This document shows positions 44,530 through 52,712 of a DNA stretch of 64,000 nt, in pieces. Below the pieces are notes generated by a model that saw only the letters and a program-made list of their open reading frames with translations, was not told where the DNA came from and did no database searches. Each line of letters begins with the position of its first letter. The first letter of the stretch is position 1. The DNA is from SIAQ01 sp964484265 (GTDB lineage Bacteria > Planctomycetota > Planctomycetia > Gemmatales > Gemmataceae), in NCBI GenBank assembly GCA_964484265.1, contig CAZAFH010000026.1, positions 1-64,000 on the forward strand, read 5' to 3'. Position numbers and translations under genes: made by a program.

Positions 44530-45044
44530 TATAGGGACTGGTTTCACGTTTAGCGCTCGCGCCAGCCGCTCAATCGAAAAAAATCTCGCAACCGACTTTG
44601 ACGACGGCAACCCAGATTTTATCCGTAGTGCTCCGCGACGAAGCGATCGCACAAGCAGATACGCTTGCACGCGGAGCACTACGGATAAAATCCTTAACGA
44701 TTGGGTCGTGAACCAACAGGTGCAATTGCTTTTATAACATAGCGATCCGGCGGGACCGCGGTCATCGTTAGTGACCGAAATCCGGCGGAACGGCTCAGCA
44801 AATGTGAGGAGGATGGTCAAACGCTCATCGAGCGTGGTTAATCATTGCGCACCGCAGAAATTTCACGCGGGATCGCGACACCGCGAAATCAGCGCAATCC
44901 TATGAAAAACCAAGCGTGCGACGTTTTTGACCCGTTCGTCACGTGTGGCACGGTGTTTGCCTATGGGGCGAGCACGCCTGGAGGAGCGCACTATATGTCG
45001 GGCGTGTATTCAAGAAACCGTTGACCGAACGAAAGGACCTGCTT
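44530..45044. other. Upstream region of the pseudopilin locus
   Basis: About 500 bp holding the 23-bp inverted repeat at 44615-44692 and otherwise no gene. A promoter for the long downstream locus is expected between 44700 and 45040, but I cannot point to convincing boxes. Confidence 0.45.
44615..44692. repeat. Perfect 23-bp inverted repeat
   Basis: Arms 44615-44637 and 44670-44692 are perfectly complementary (GATTTTATCCG ... CTCCGCG) around a 32-nt loop. No second copy of this sequence is seen in the window. Confidence 0.93.
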
Positions 45045-45860
45045 GTGAACTTGCATCATCCGCCTCTGAAACGTCGCCCTGGTTTGACCCTAATGGAATT
45101 GGTCGTCGTCCTCGCGGTCTTGGCTGCGTTGGCGGCAATCGCGATTCCCATGTTTCCCAACCTATTGCGGCGTGCACACAAGGCCAGCGATGCAACGCAA
45201 ACGCAGGAAATGGCCAAATTGATCCAGATGTATCAGGGCCTCTACACCAGCTATCCCAACGAGTTTGACTTGTTGACCGCTAGCACGGGCACAACTGCGC
45301 CCGATTTCCTGCCTGCGGACGGGGGCAATGCCTTCGGTGCCGCTGCCCAAATTGGCAATCTGACCGCCAACGAAGTTGCCGCGCTCGGACGCGTCGGAAT
45401 TACGTCCGGTCACCATTTCCTTGCGACAAAAGTCGGGGCGCCGGCGGATTTTCATCCCACAATGAATCCCTACGCAGCATTGATCACCGCGCCCACGACT
45501 TTGAGCACCACGAGCCCAGTATTCATCATTGACGCCACCACGACTGGCGCATTCCCCGTCGAACTCAAGAATATCCTTGCCCGCGATCCCACGGCGCGTT
45601 TCGTAGTGTTTGGCGTCGGAGCACGTTCGTCGATGCTCGGCACCGTCTTGCAGAACGCGCCGACCTCGGTGCCCCAGAACAAGAACTTCACTCCTGACAC
45701 TCTTTACTCGCGGGTTGGCGCCGTGTTCATGGTAGCTGGCATTGAAGTGAGCCGCACGGAGCGGGCTCGCTTCGTCGCCGCTGTGGCGCTGGAAGATGAT
45801 GAACTCGAATCCACCGAACGCGATATCGTCGGCTATTATGGCGTTGCTCGCGAGCCATAA
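45045..45860 (+). CDS. Pseudopilin 1 (GspG/PilA-like)
   Basis: 271 residues from GTG 45045 (AAGGA upstream). Leader MNLHHPPLKRRPG, cleaved before LTLMELVVVLAVLAALA with Glu5. After the N-helix a conserved YQGLYTSYPNEFDLL follows. The C-terminal block RFVVFGVGARSSMLGTVLQN recurs in the three following pseudopilins at about the same place. It is the first gene of the secretion/pilus locus and is followed by stem-loop element A. Confidence 0.9.
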   Translation: MNLHHPPLKRRPGLTLMELVVVLAVLAALAAIAIPMFPNLLRRAHKASDATQTQEMAKLIQMYQGLYTSYPNEFDLLTASTGTTAPDFLPADGGNAFGAAAQIGNLTANEVAALGRVGITSGHHFLATKVGAPADFHPTMNPYAALITAPTTLSTTSPVFIIDATTTGAFPVELKNILARDPTARFVVFGVGARSSMLGTVLQNAPTSVPQNKNFTPDTLYSRVGAVFMVAGIEVSRTERARFVAAVALEDDELESTERDIVGYYGVAREP

Positions 45861-45895
45861 TGTCGGATGTGGTCACAATCTCTTGGGTATTGCTG

Positions 45896-45942
45896 CGCTC
45901 CCTGGAATCCATGTTGCCACGGTAATACGGCGTCAGGGAGCG
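45896..45942 (+). repeat. Stem-loop element A (short divergent copy)
   Basis: CGCTCCCTG (45896-45904) and CAGGGAGCG (45934-45942) form a perfect 9-bp outer stem, similar to the outer stems of elements B-E, around an inner TTGCC/GGTAA hairpin. It lacks the CTCCTC internal loop of the other copies, so it may be a decayed or distinct variant. Confidence 0.6.
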
Positions 45943-46144
45943 TTTTCACCGAGGCTGCAACAGGGGGAATTCGATGGAATGGAAAAGTTTTACATAATAT
46001 TACCTCGCGCCCTTGCCAAAGGTAATACAAAGTATAATATTCTGTGGAGTGGTTATACCAAGTTATGCGTCCTTGCACGCTGGCCACGTTGCCGTGACGT
46101 AAACCTGGATTCCGCAAACAAAACCTATCTACAGGAGTGAGTAC

Positions 46145-46960
46145 ATGAACGCGAATCGTGTCGAAATCTGGCGTCGGCAAGGCCTGACACTCATTGAGTT
46201 AGTCGTCGTCCTCGTTATTCTGATCGCACTGGCAGGCATTCTTATCCCGATGCTGCCGAACATGCTGAACCGGGCGCACACGTCGACCGGTGCGACCAAC
46301 ATCAGCGAGATCAACAAGTGGGTTCAGACCTACGAGCAACTTTATCAAAGCTATCCGCAGAATCTGGACAACCTCGTCAGCGGAGCGGCGGTGATCGATT
46401 ATCTCCCCAGCGAAGGCGGCAATCCGGCTGTAGGCGGGCAAATCACGCCGCTGACGCTCGATGCCGGCACCACGGCAGCCCTGGTCAATGCGGGACTGAC
46501 AAGCGCTGCGCTGCTGCATCCGACCAAGGCAGCTGTCACAGCTGCTGGCGGAAGCACGACCTACACCCCGTATACGGCAAATCCACCGGTCTCAACCGAT
46601 TTGACCACGGGAACAGCCGTTGTCTCGCAAGTTCTCGCGACGGCCGTGGAGGGGAAGCTAATCACCGTGCCGACGGCGGAATTGGGCGGCGTGTATGTCG
46701 TTCTGGGATTGGGCAAAGCAAGCACGATGCAGGGCCGAGTAATGTCAGACGCTCCAACGCATTTCGGTGAGAATGCAAACACAAACGCGGCCAATGTGTA
46801 CGGACGATTCGGCCTGGTTTTCCGTGTTGCCAAAGGAAGCGCGGGTGGGCCTGTTCCATTGGAGAGAGCGACATTTATCGGCGTCGTTTCGCTCCATCCG
46901 GATGGTATCGCCGGCGGTGATGACCACCTGCAAGAGTATTATGAAGCGGCCAAACAATAA
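46145..46960 (+). CDS. Pseudopilin 2
   Basis: 271 residues; AGGAG nine bases before ATG 46145. Prepilin site RRQG/LTLIELVVVLVILIALAG. Then YEQLYQSYPQNLDNLVSG and a C-terminal block VVLGLGKASTMQGRVMSDAP with FRVAKGS, and TFIGVVSLHPDG near the end, both aligned with pseudopilins 1, 3 and 4. No calcium-binding motif of classical GspG is obvious. Confidence 0.92.
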   Translation: MNANRVEIWRRQGLTLIELVVVLVILIALAGILIPMLPNMLNRAHTSTGATNISEINKWVQTYEQLYQSYPQNLDNLVSGAAVIDYLPSEGGNPAVGGQITPLTLDAGTTAALVNAGLTSAALLHPTKAAVTAAGGSTTYTPYTANPPVSTDLTTGTAVVSQVLATAVEGKLITVPTAELGGVYVVLGLGKASTMQGRVMSDAPTHFGENANTNAANVYGRFGLVFRVAKGSAGGPVPLERATFIGVVSLHPDGIAGGDDHLQEYYEAAKQ

Positions 46961-47017
46961 CGCGAAAACCCGGATGATCGGAGCGGCCACGGATGGCTTC
47001 CAAAACACCATGAAGAC

Positions 47018-47079
47018 GCTCCCTGGCGCCTGCTCCTCGGTCGGCGGTTCGTGCCGTCGGCCACAGGTCGTCAGGGAGC
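47018..47079 (+). repeat. Stem-loop element B
   Basis: Outer stem GCTCCCTGGCGCCTG with CAGGTCGTCAGGGAGC (one bulged T), unpaired CTCCTC, then a 10-bp hairpin GGTCGGCGGT / GCCGTCGGCC with loop TCGT, allowing G-T pairs. Located 57 bp after pseudopilin 2 and 169 bp before pseudopilin 3. Confidence 0.85.
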
Positions 47080-47248
47080 TACTATCCCGAACGCCAGCGA
47101 AAAATTCCGTGTGAAGAAAAATAAATTCGTATTACCGCACTGGGGTTCCCCTTGTACAATTGGCCTTTGCACGGATTAACAGAGAGGCTTTCTCCTGTTC
47201 GAACTTGTTTTCTCCGTGCGGACATCAAGCCACTTTGAGGAGAACTCC

Positions 47249-48076
47249 ATGCTGAAACAAAATCGTTTGCGTCCGCCGCGACCCGGCCTGACGCTGATGG
47301 AACTGGTCGTCGTGCTGGCGATTGTGGTCGCCTTGACGGGCATAGTCGTGGCGATCATTCCCAGCATGATCCATCGCGCCAATGTGGCGTCATGCACCGC
47401 GAATATCTCGGAAATGGACAAGATCGTTCAAGCCTACGAAGGACTGTATTCGGAGATTCCGAACAAGTTCGACAATCTGATGGTCGGCAACAACCTGGCG
47501 ACCTTCGTGCTTGCCGGACAGCCCACGCCGTCATTTGTCGCAGGGACGTTGACTGGCCCGGAAGCCGCCTCGCTCAGCAACTGGGGTTGCGTGCAGGTCA
47601 CCAACATCGTGGAGAATCCAGGCACCGGCGGCGATTGGCGGCCGACCTTTTGGCCCTACAGCGACAGTCAGCAAACGCCGCCGACGTATACCACTGTCGC
47701 AGGTGGGATGCCGGTAGCAGTCCTTACCAAGGTCGGCGCGGATTACGTGGGCTTGCCGACCGGCGCCAATGGCGTTGCCGCGACCGATGGTTCAACGGGG
47801 AACTACAAATACGTCATTTTCGGGATGAACAAGCAATGCACCCTGTTCCGGAACATGGCGAATGAGCCTCCCTATCATTTCGCCGATGTCAAAACGGAAG
47901 ACCCGGCAACGTTTTACATGCCGTTTGCCGCTATTTACATGGTTGCGCGCGACTACGACGGTACGCAGAAGACGATGACCAAAGCTCGCTACGTCGGCAC
48001 GGTCGCGTTCCACGATTTCGGCCTGGCGACCAGCGGTTCGCACACCAAGGAATGGTGGGATCAGCTCAAGGATTAG
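47249..48076 (+). CDS. Pseudopilin 3
   Basis: 275 residues from ATG 47249 with GAGGAG seven bases upstream. Prepilin site RPPRPG/LTLMELVVVLAIVVALTG, YEGLYSEIPNKFDNLM, and the C-terminal KYVIFGMNKQCTLFRNMANE and RYVGTVAFHDFG blocks shared with the other copies. It carries a few extra cysteines (ASCTAN, NWGCVQ, KQCTLF) absent from copies 1 and 2. Confidence 0.92.
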   Translation: MLKQNRLRPPRPGLTLMELVVVLAIVVALTGIVVAIIPSMIHRANVASCTANISEMDKIVQAYEGLYSEIPNKFDNLMVGNNLATFVLAGQPTPSFVAGTLTGPEAASLSNWGCVQVTNIVENPGTGGDWRPTFWPYSDSQQTPPTYTTVAGGMPVAVLTKVGADYVGLPTGANGVAATDGSTGNYKYVIFGMNKQCTLFRNMANEPPYHFADVKTEDPATFYMPFAAIYMVARDYDGTQKTMTKARYVGTVAFHDFGLATSGSHTKEWWDQLKD

Positions 48077-48116
48077 CGTCCTTACAAATAACGGATCGGT
48101 TTCTGTGATGCAGAAA

Positions 48117-48176
48117 CTCCCTGATGCCTGCTCCTCGGATGTCGGCTCGTGTCGGCGGCCACAGGTCATCAGGGAG
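48117..48176 (+). repeat. Stem-loop element C
   Basis: Outer stem CTCCCTGATGCCTG / CAGG-T-CATCAGGGAG, CTCCTC, hairpin GGATGTCGGC / GTCGGCGGCC (one A-G mismatch) with loop TCGT. It is 40 bp after pseudopilin 3 and 181 bp before the Cys-rich gene. Confidence 0.87.
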
Positions 48177-48357
48177 CTTGATTCGACGATGCGACTTGGG
48201 CCTTGCGTCTCAATCGCGGCTCGTAATTCTGGCGTTGTTCATCTTATGCATCATGCGTTCCAGTTTCCCTGTTGCTTGCCAGGATGGTTGACGAACCCGC
48301 AAAGCGGCATAGAATTGCCGTTCCCAGCCCTGTTTAGCTTTTTCCTCGTGATTGACC

Positions 48358-48864
48358 ATGTTTACGCGCCGACGAATAACCATGCTTGGAGCCAAGCTGC
48401 GACGAATTATCGTCGTCGCGCTCGCGCTCGCTGGCTACGTCGCCGGAACGCTCGGCTTTCCGATCCCGCAAGCTCCGGTGCGAGCCGAAGCCGTGAGCGA
48501 AACCCAACTGGCTCCTGCCGCGAAGCCGACCCGTTGCTGTTGCTGCACGCCCGGAACTTGTTCGGTGAACTGCTGCTGCAAACCTCAACCCTCCGAACCT
48601 GTTCCGCCACAACCCGTGAAACCGAATCCCAAGAAACCCGAAGGCGAGAAAAGCTCGAACGGCGTAACGTGGGTGCTCGGCATCTCGGCGCGACAATGCC
48701 GTGGGGAGAGCACATCTTGGACAAACGTTCCGATATCGCTTCCGCCAACGGCCTGGTTCTTTTGGGAACATCGCTGGGTGTTTATTCATTGGCTGACGTC
48801 CAGCGATGTTTCTGCTTCCGTCCATTCAACTCCGCCTCCCAGCCCACCGCCTCGATCTTGCTGA
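48358..48864 (+). CDS. Secreted Cys-rich hypothetical protein
   Basis: 168 residues from ATG 48358; ATG 48385 (MLGAKL) is the alternative. N-terminal signal or anchor (RRIIVVALALAGYVAGTLG), then CCCCTPGTCSVNCCCKP near residues 61-77, a Pro-rich stretch and a Trp-rich tail. The cluster of eight cysteines suggests disulphides or metal binding. I know no family. It lies within the pseudopilin array, in the same direction, and another frame over the same DNA is open, so expression should be confirmed. Confidence 0.62.
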   Translation: MFTRRRITMLGAKLRRIIVVALALAGYVAGTLGFPIPQAPVRAEAVSETQLAPAAKPTRCCCCTPGTCSVNCCCKPQPSEPVPPQPVKPNPKKPEGEKSSNGVTWVLGISARQCRGESTSWTNVPISLPPTAWFFWEHRWVFIHWLTSSDVSASVHSTPPPSPPPRSC

Positions 48865-49094
48865 ACGGTTTTCGTTTTCCTGCTTCCCTCATGCGCCGAT
48901 GGCCGTCGTGGACTGCTGCGCCGTGGGAATCCAACCAATCAGACAGCGTCAGTTGCGTCGAGACATGCTCGCCGTGGCGAGCGTGTCGGATTCGCTTCCG
49001 TCGCGCCGGTCGCTATTCCGCGCAGCCAAAACGGCTGGCGCTGGGAGAGTGTCTGCAAACAACTACTGATACACAAAAAAGGAACCCTGAAACC

Positions 49095-49934
49095 ATGAAA
49101 GCAAAAATCAATAATCGTCCTGGCTTGACCCTGATGGAGTTGGTTGTCGTGTTGGTTATCCTCGTGGCCCTCGCCGCCTTGGTCATTCCGCTCATCAGTG
49201 GTGTCACCGACCAGGCAAACACCTCGACGAATGCAGCCATCATCCAGGGAATCAATGAAGCCGAAGCCCGTTTTGAGGCCCAGTTCAACAAGATTCCGTC
49301 GGCCTGGGACGGAATCTTGACGAGCGCTGGAGTCCCCTACACGAAGCTACACCCGAAAATCGCTTCCGGCGCACTCGACACGGCCGGCGCTGCCGGCACC
49401 ACGCTTGTGCCGCAAGCGCTAACGCCAATGCAAGCGCAGAGCTTGATTGACGCGGGACTCACCGGTGTCCATTTCCAGGATGAAGCATGGACCGGTGCGC
49501 CGAGCGACAGCGGGCGAGATTTTGCTCCGATCGCATCCGGCACGAAGCTTATGTTCATGTCCCTTGGCAGCATTGCGCTTTTTGACGGCGCGGCTTTCGA
49601 CGCCGCCGGTGGGCATAACGTGCTTTTCTCCGATCGCGCTTTCTCGGTCCAGCCGTTCACGAGCCAATGGAACAATAACTTCATCGTGGTTGGTTTTGGC
49701 AACGAGGCCTCGCTGAAACGAAATGCTGTACGAGACACGCCGTTGTTCCAGTCGGCCAACCCTGCGAAATACTACGCGCGTGGTTTCTGCGTGTTCATGG
49801 TCCCAGGCCCTGGTGTGACCACCACTACGGACAGCAACTATTTCAAGGCGCGTTACACGGGCTGTTTCGCGCCTGACGGAACCTGTCTGATGGACAACCT
49901 GAACAATTTCTCCAAGGAACAAGTTCCTAACTGA
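49095..49934 (+). CDS. Pseudopilin 4
   Basis: 279 residues from ATG 49095 (AAAGGAAC upstream). Prepilin site INNRPG/LTLMELVVVLVILVALAA; AEARFEAQFNKIPSAWDGI matches the position of the YPN motif of the other copies. The C-terminal IVVGFGNEASLKRNAVRDTP and ARYTGCFAPDG blocks align with pseudopilins 1-3. The frame is open far upstream (to 48105), but that part is the other frame of the Cys-rich gene. Confidence 0.9.
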   Translation: MKAKINNRPGLTLMELVVVLVILVALAALVIPLISGVTDQANTSTNAAIIQGINEAEARFEAQFNKIPSAWDGILTSAGVPYTKLHPKIASGALDTAGAAGTTLVPQALTPMQAQSLIDAGLTGVHFQDEAWTGAPSDSGRDFAPIASGTKLMFMSLGSIALFDGAAFDAAGGHNVLFSDRAFSVQPFTSQWNNNFIVVGFGNEASLKRNAVRDTPLFQSANPAKYYARGFCVFMVPGPGVTTTTDSNYFKARYTGCFAPDGTCLMDNLNNFSKEQVPN

Positions 49935-49950
49935 TTTCTCCAATGCAACT

Positions 49951-50012
49951 ACCCCCTGGTGTTCGCTCCTCGGTTGTTGGTACGTGCCGGCAGCCAACGG
50001 ACATCAGGGGGT
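49951..50012 (+). repeat. Stem-loop element D
   Basis: A 14-bp outer stem CCCCCTGGTGTTCG / CGGACATCAGGGGG with no bulge, CTCCTC, then a 10-bp hairpin GGTTGTTGGT / GCCGGCAGCC with loop ACGT. Sequence differs from B, C and E at many stem positions, but pairing is kept by G-T or compensating changes. It lies 16 bp after pseudopilin 4 and 29 bp before the DUF4198 gene. Confidence 0.9.
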
Positions 50013-50041
50013 TAAAGTCCCAAAAATCTGAGGCCTCGTTT

Positions 50042-50842
50042 ATGTATCGCACGTTATTCGCGATATTCGCCCTTGTCACTGCTGCTGACCTGACGCTGGC
50101 CCACGACACCTGGGTCCAAACGAACACCAATCTCGTGCGGATCGGCGATGCCGTCCATATCGACCTAATGCTTGGCAATCACGGCAATGACCATCGCGAC
50201 TTCAAGATTGCCGGCAAAGTCGATCTGACGAACAACACGCTCCATGTGATCGCGCCGGACGGGAAGCGTTTTGACATCAAGGATCGGCTTGTGGACCTGG
50301 GGTATGCACCGAAGGAAGGCTACTGGAGCACGCGCTTCACGTGCGGCCAGCCGGGGCTTTACAGCGTCGCCTACCTCTCGGATAAAGTCGTGCCTTACGG
50401 CGGCACGGCTCGGTCGATTCAGAGCGCGAAGGTCTATTTCGTGGCAAGCAAAAGCCTCGACAATGTGCCGCGAGATAATCCGGGGTTCGCCAAAGCGCTG
50501 GGGCATCCCCTGGAATTGGTTCCGGAAACGAATCCCGTCACTCCGATGGGGCCGGGCACGCCGATAAAGGTGCAACTTCTCTACAAGGGAAAACCGTTTC
50601 CAGACGCACTTGTCTCGTTCATCCCTCGCGGCGAGACGCTCACGGAAGGATTCGACAAGCGGTATGAACGCAAGACCGATCCGGAAGGTCGCGCCAGTTT
50701 CACGCCGACGGATGGCAATTATTACCTGATCGTTGCCCACTGGCAAGATTTGAAGGAAACTGGCGAGAATTACAAGTCAACGAAATACTCGGCGACGCTA
50801 ACGGTATTGGTGCCGAAAGTGTGTCCCTGTTGTGGCGAATGA
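50042..50842 (+). CDS. Secreted DUF4198 protein
   Basis: 266 residues from ATG 50042. Signal peptide MYRTLFAIFALVTAADLTLA, mature start HDTWVQTNTNLVRIGDAVHI with the N-terminal His-Asp-x-Trp typical of DUF4198, then beta-sandwich domains (GTPIKVQLLYKGKPFPDALV, DPEGRASFTPTDGNYYLIV). It ends in VCPCCGE, a likely metal site. DUF4198 proteins are linked by comparative genomics to nickel/cobalt uptake. Within this locus it may instead decorate or coat the pilus-like fibre. It is bracketed by stem-loop elements D and E. Confidence 0.86.
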   Translation: MYRTLFAIFALVTAADLTLAHDTWVQTNTNLVRIGDAVHIDLMLGNHGNDHRDFKIAGKVDLTNNTLHVIAPDGKRFDIKDRLVDLGYAPKEGYWSTRFTCGQPGLYSVAYLSDKVVPYGGTARSIQSAKVYFVASKSLDNVPRDNPGFAKALGHPLELVPETNPVTPMGPGTPIKVQLLYKGKPFPDALVSFIPRGETLTEGFDKRYERKTDPEGRASFTPTDGNYYLIVAHWQDLKETGENYKSTKYSATLTVLVPKVCPCCGE

Positions 50843-50862
50843 GCCCTGATCCACATGGGTAA

Positions 50863-50924
50863 CTCCCCTGACGCCTGCTCCTCGGTGGTCGGCTCGGGCC
50901 GGCTGCCACAGGTCGTCAGGGAGC
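50863..50924 (+). repeat. Stem-loop element E
   Basis: Outer stem TCCCCTGACGCCTG / CAGG-T-CGTCAGGGAG (with a slipped C), CTCCTC, hairpin GGTGGTCGGC / GCCGGCTGCC (10 bp with G-T pairs) and loop TCGG. It is 20 bp after the DUF4198 gene and 29 bp before pseudopilin 5, the same upstream spacing as element D. Confidence 0.88.
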
Positions 50925-50953
50925 TTTGAAATATCCCCGTGATCGGTGATTAT

Positions 50954-51658
50954 ATGCGGCAATACCAAATAAGACGCCCCGGCTTGACGCTCATGGAGTT
51001 GACCGTTGTGCTCGTGATTCTGGTGGCCTTGGCGGCGATCGTCGTGCCATTGGTTTCAAACGCGACCCAAGACGCCAGCGAGATGGCGACCAAGACGACC
51101 ATGAAAGCACTTCGCGATGCGGTTCAGGCCTACTATCAGGACATGAAAGGCGTCGCAGTCGTCAAGAAGACTACCGACGTAACGGGCCCGAAGGGTGTCG
51201 CTGCCAACAGTACGGGCATGCCGAATTCATTAGCTGATTTGCAAAACCCTCCCCTGGACGCCCTCGGACATGCGATCGCGTTCGACCCGGTCACACGCCG
51301 CGGTTGGCGCGGGCCGTATCTCATGCAGGCGACCGGCAAATTTGATCTTGCCAACCTTGATGCATCCTTCGTTGGTTACGGCAACCAGGACGATCCGGCA
51401 TTTCTTGACGGCTGGAAGAATCCGATTGTGCTGCAATGGCCGAACACCACGGATGGCTTGGATGTGCAAACGAAATACGTGCGGCTCGTGTCGGCGGGCG
51501 CGCCAGCGAAAACAGTAAACGGAAAATCAATAAGCGTGATCAACACGCTGGCCACGGTATTGATGCCCACTATACCGACGATTTCCAACACGTCGGCGGC
51601 AGATCAGCGCGGTAATGACCTCGTCCTGTTCATTCTCTCTCAGGATCAATACCCATGA
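50954..51658 (+). CDS. Pseudopilin 5 (GspG-like)
   Basis: 234 residues from ATG 50954. Prepilin site QIRRPG/LTLMELTVVLVILVALAAIV. The body is unlike pseudopilins 1-4: ALRDAVQAYYQDMKG, PLDALGHAIAFDPVTRRGWRGPYL and LDGWKNPIVLQWP resemble GspG-type major pseudopilins (the G-W-x-GPY and GWKNP elements). Its stop overlaps the start of pseudopilin 6 (ATGA). Confidence 0.92.
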   Translation: MRQYQIRRPGLTLMELTVVLVILVALAAIVVPLVSNATQDASEMATKTTMKALRDAVQAYYQDMKGVAVVKKTTDVTGPKGVAANSTGMPNSLADLQNPPLDALGHAIAFDPVTRRGWRGPYLMQATGKFDLANLDASFVGYGNQDDPAFLDGWKNPIVLQWPNTTDGLDVQTKYVRLVSAGAPAKTVNGKSISVINTLATVLMPTIPTISNTSAADQRGNDLVLFILSQDQYP

Positions 51659-52641
51659 ACGCTCGTTTCAGAAAGAGTAAGTGTAGCCGGCGGCATGGAT
51701 TGACATTGGTGGAACTTCTCGTCGTGCTCGTCATCCTGGCGATCATGACGGTCATTGCGGTGCAGTCACTTGATTATCTGGCGGATCAGGCTCGCTTTGA
51801 GGCGACACAGCGAACGCTCGGTAATGTGCAGTCCGCAGTGCTCGGGACGCCAAATCAAACGCAACCGGACGGGACGCCAATGCTGTCGGGGTTTGTCGCC
51901 GACCTGGGTCGACCGCCGATCGCGGATACGAACTTACAGATTTCGGAACTGTGGGCTCAAGGGACACTTCCCAGCTATCAAGCAGTCGTCGTCCCGGCAG
52001 CCAGCGATCCAATCAATTCGGACGTGGTGATCCTGGCCGGATGGCGCGGACCATACCTCCGGCTGCCACCCACAAGTCAGCAGGGCTTTTCGCTTTACGA
52101 TGGATACGGCAACGCATTCAGTCTTTTGAAATTCGGGCCTGCAAAAGTCGACACGGTAGGGGATGTCGTGCTCTCAATGCAGTACAGCGGAATCGTTTCG
52201 GATGCTTATACCGATGTCCTGGCCAACAAGCAGGTTTCCACGAGTTTGACCAACAATCCAACGAACCTTTCGACCGTCATCACCGGTACTGTGATCGATA
52301 CCGACACCACGACGGCAGGTGCGGCGAATGTCAAGGTGAGGCTTTTCTATGTTGACTTCTCGAACCCCGCCTTGTTCAACGCGGCGACCAACACCTGGAC
52401 ACTAGCAAGCAAGGTCCCCGTGGAAGACACCGGTACCGGCATTCCCCCGCCATATACCTTCACGTTCAAGGACCTCTCGGCGCCAACGCTGCTGAACGCG
52501 AAAGTCAACGGCAGTCCGATGCCCGCCACGGGGAACATGGTGCTGCGTGCCTATCAGGATGGCTTGAACAAAAGCCCAATCCTTCGCCTACGAATCCCAG
52601 CAGGAGGGATGATACAAGACATTCGATTCGATCTCAAGTAG
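51655..52641 (+). CDS. Pseudopilin 6 with C-terminal beta-sandwich
   Basis: 328 residues. Prepilin site RRHG/LTLVELLVVLVILAIMTV, QRTLGNVQSAVLG, and GWRGPYLRLPP, GYGNAFSLL as in pseudopilin 5. Residues about 200-328 form an added beta-rich domain (VITGTVIDTDTTTAGAANVK, MVLRAYQDGL, IQDIRFDL) resembling a carboxypeptidase-regulatory or Ig-like fold. It may be a minor or tip pseudopilin. Translationally coupled to pseudopilin 5. Confidence 0.88.
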   Translation: MNARFRKSKCSRRHGLTLVELLVVLVILAIMTVIAVQSLDYLADQARFEATQRTLGNVQSAVLGTPNQTQPDGTPMLSGFVADLGRPPIADTNLQISELWAQGTLPSYQAVVVPAASDPINSDVVILAGWRGPYLRLPPTSQQGFSLYDGYGNAFSLLKFGPAKVDTVGDVVLSMQYSGIVSDAYTDVLANKQVSTSLTNNPTNLSTVITGTVIDTDTTTAGAANVKVRLFYVDFSNPALFNAATNTWTLASKVPVEDTGTGIPPPYTFTFKDLSAPTLLNAKVNGSPMPATGNMVLRAYQDGLNKSPILRLRIPAGGMIQDIRFDLK

Positions 52642-52712
52642 CGCAAGAAAGCTACTCAAGGATGCCATCCTGTGGAACCATCAGCCGGAGTGCTGAAACA
52701 TGAGATGCTCGC

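Noticed and set aside
48105..49094. Long upstream extension of pseudopilin 4
   Set aside because: It would put 330 residues before the prepilin leader and overlaps element C and the Cys-rich gene in another frame.
47018..50924. Elements B-E as integron attC sites
   Set aside because: Gene-plus-palindrome order recalls integron cassettes, but the GTTRRRY/RYYYAAC core sites are not present at the stem ends and no integron integrase is in the window.
47018..50924. Elements B-E as ordinary Rho-independent terminators
   Set aside because: No T-tract follows any copy, and the conserved internal loop and loop sequence are not needed for termination. The true terminators at 4799 and 6126 look quite different.
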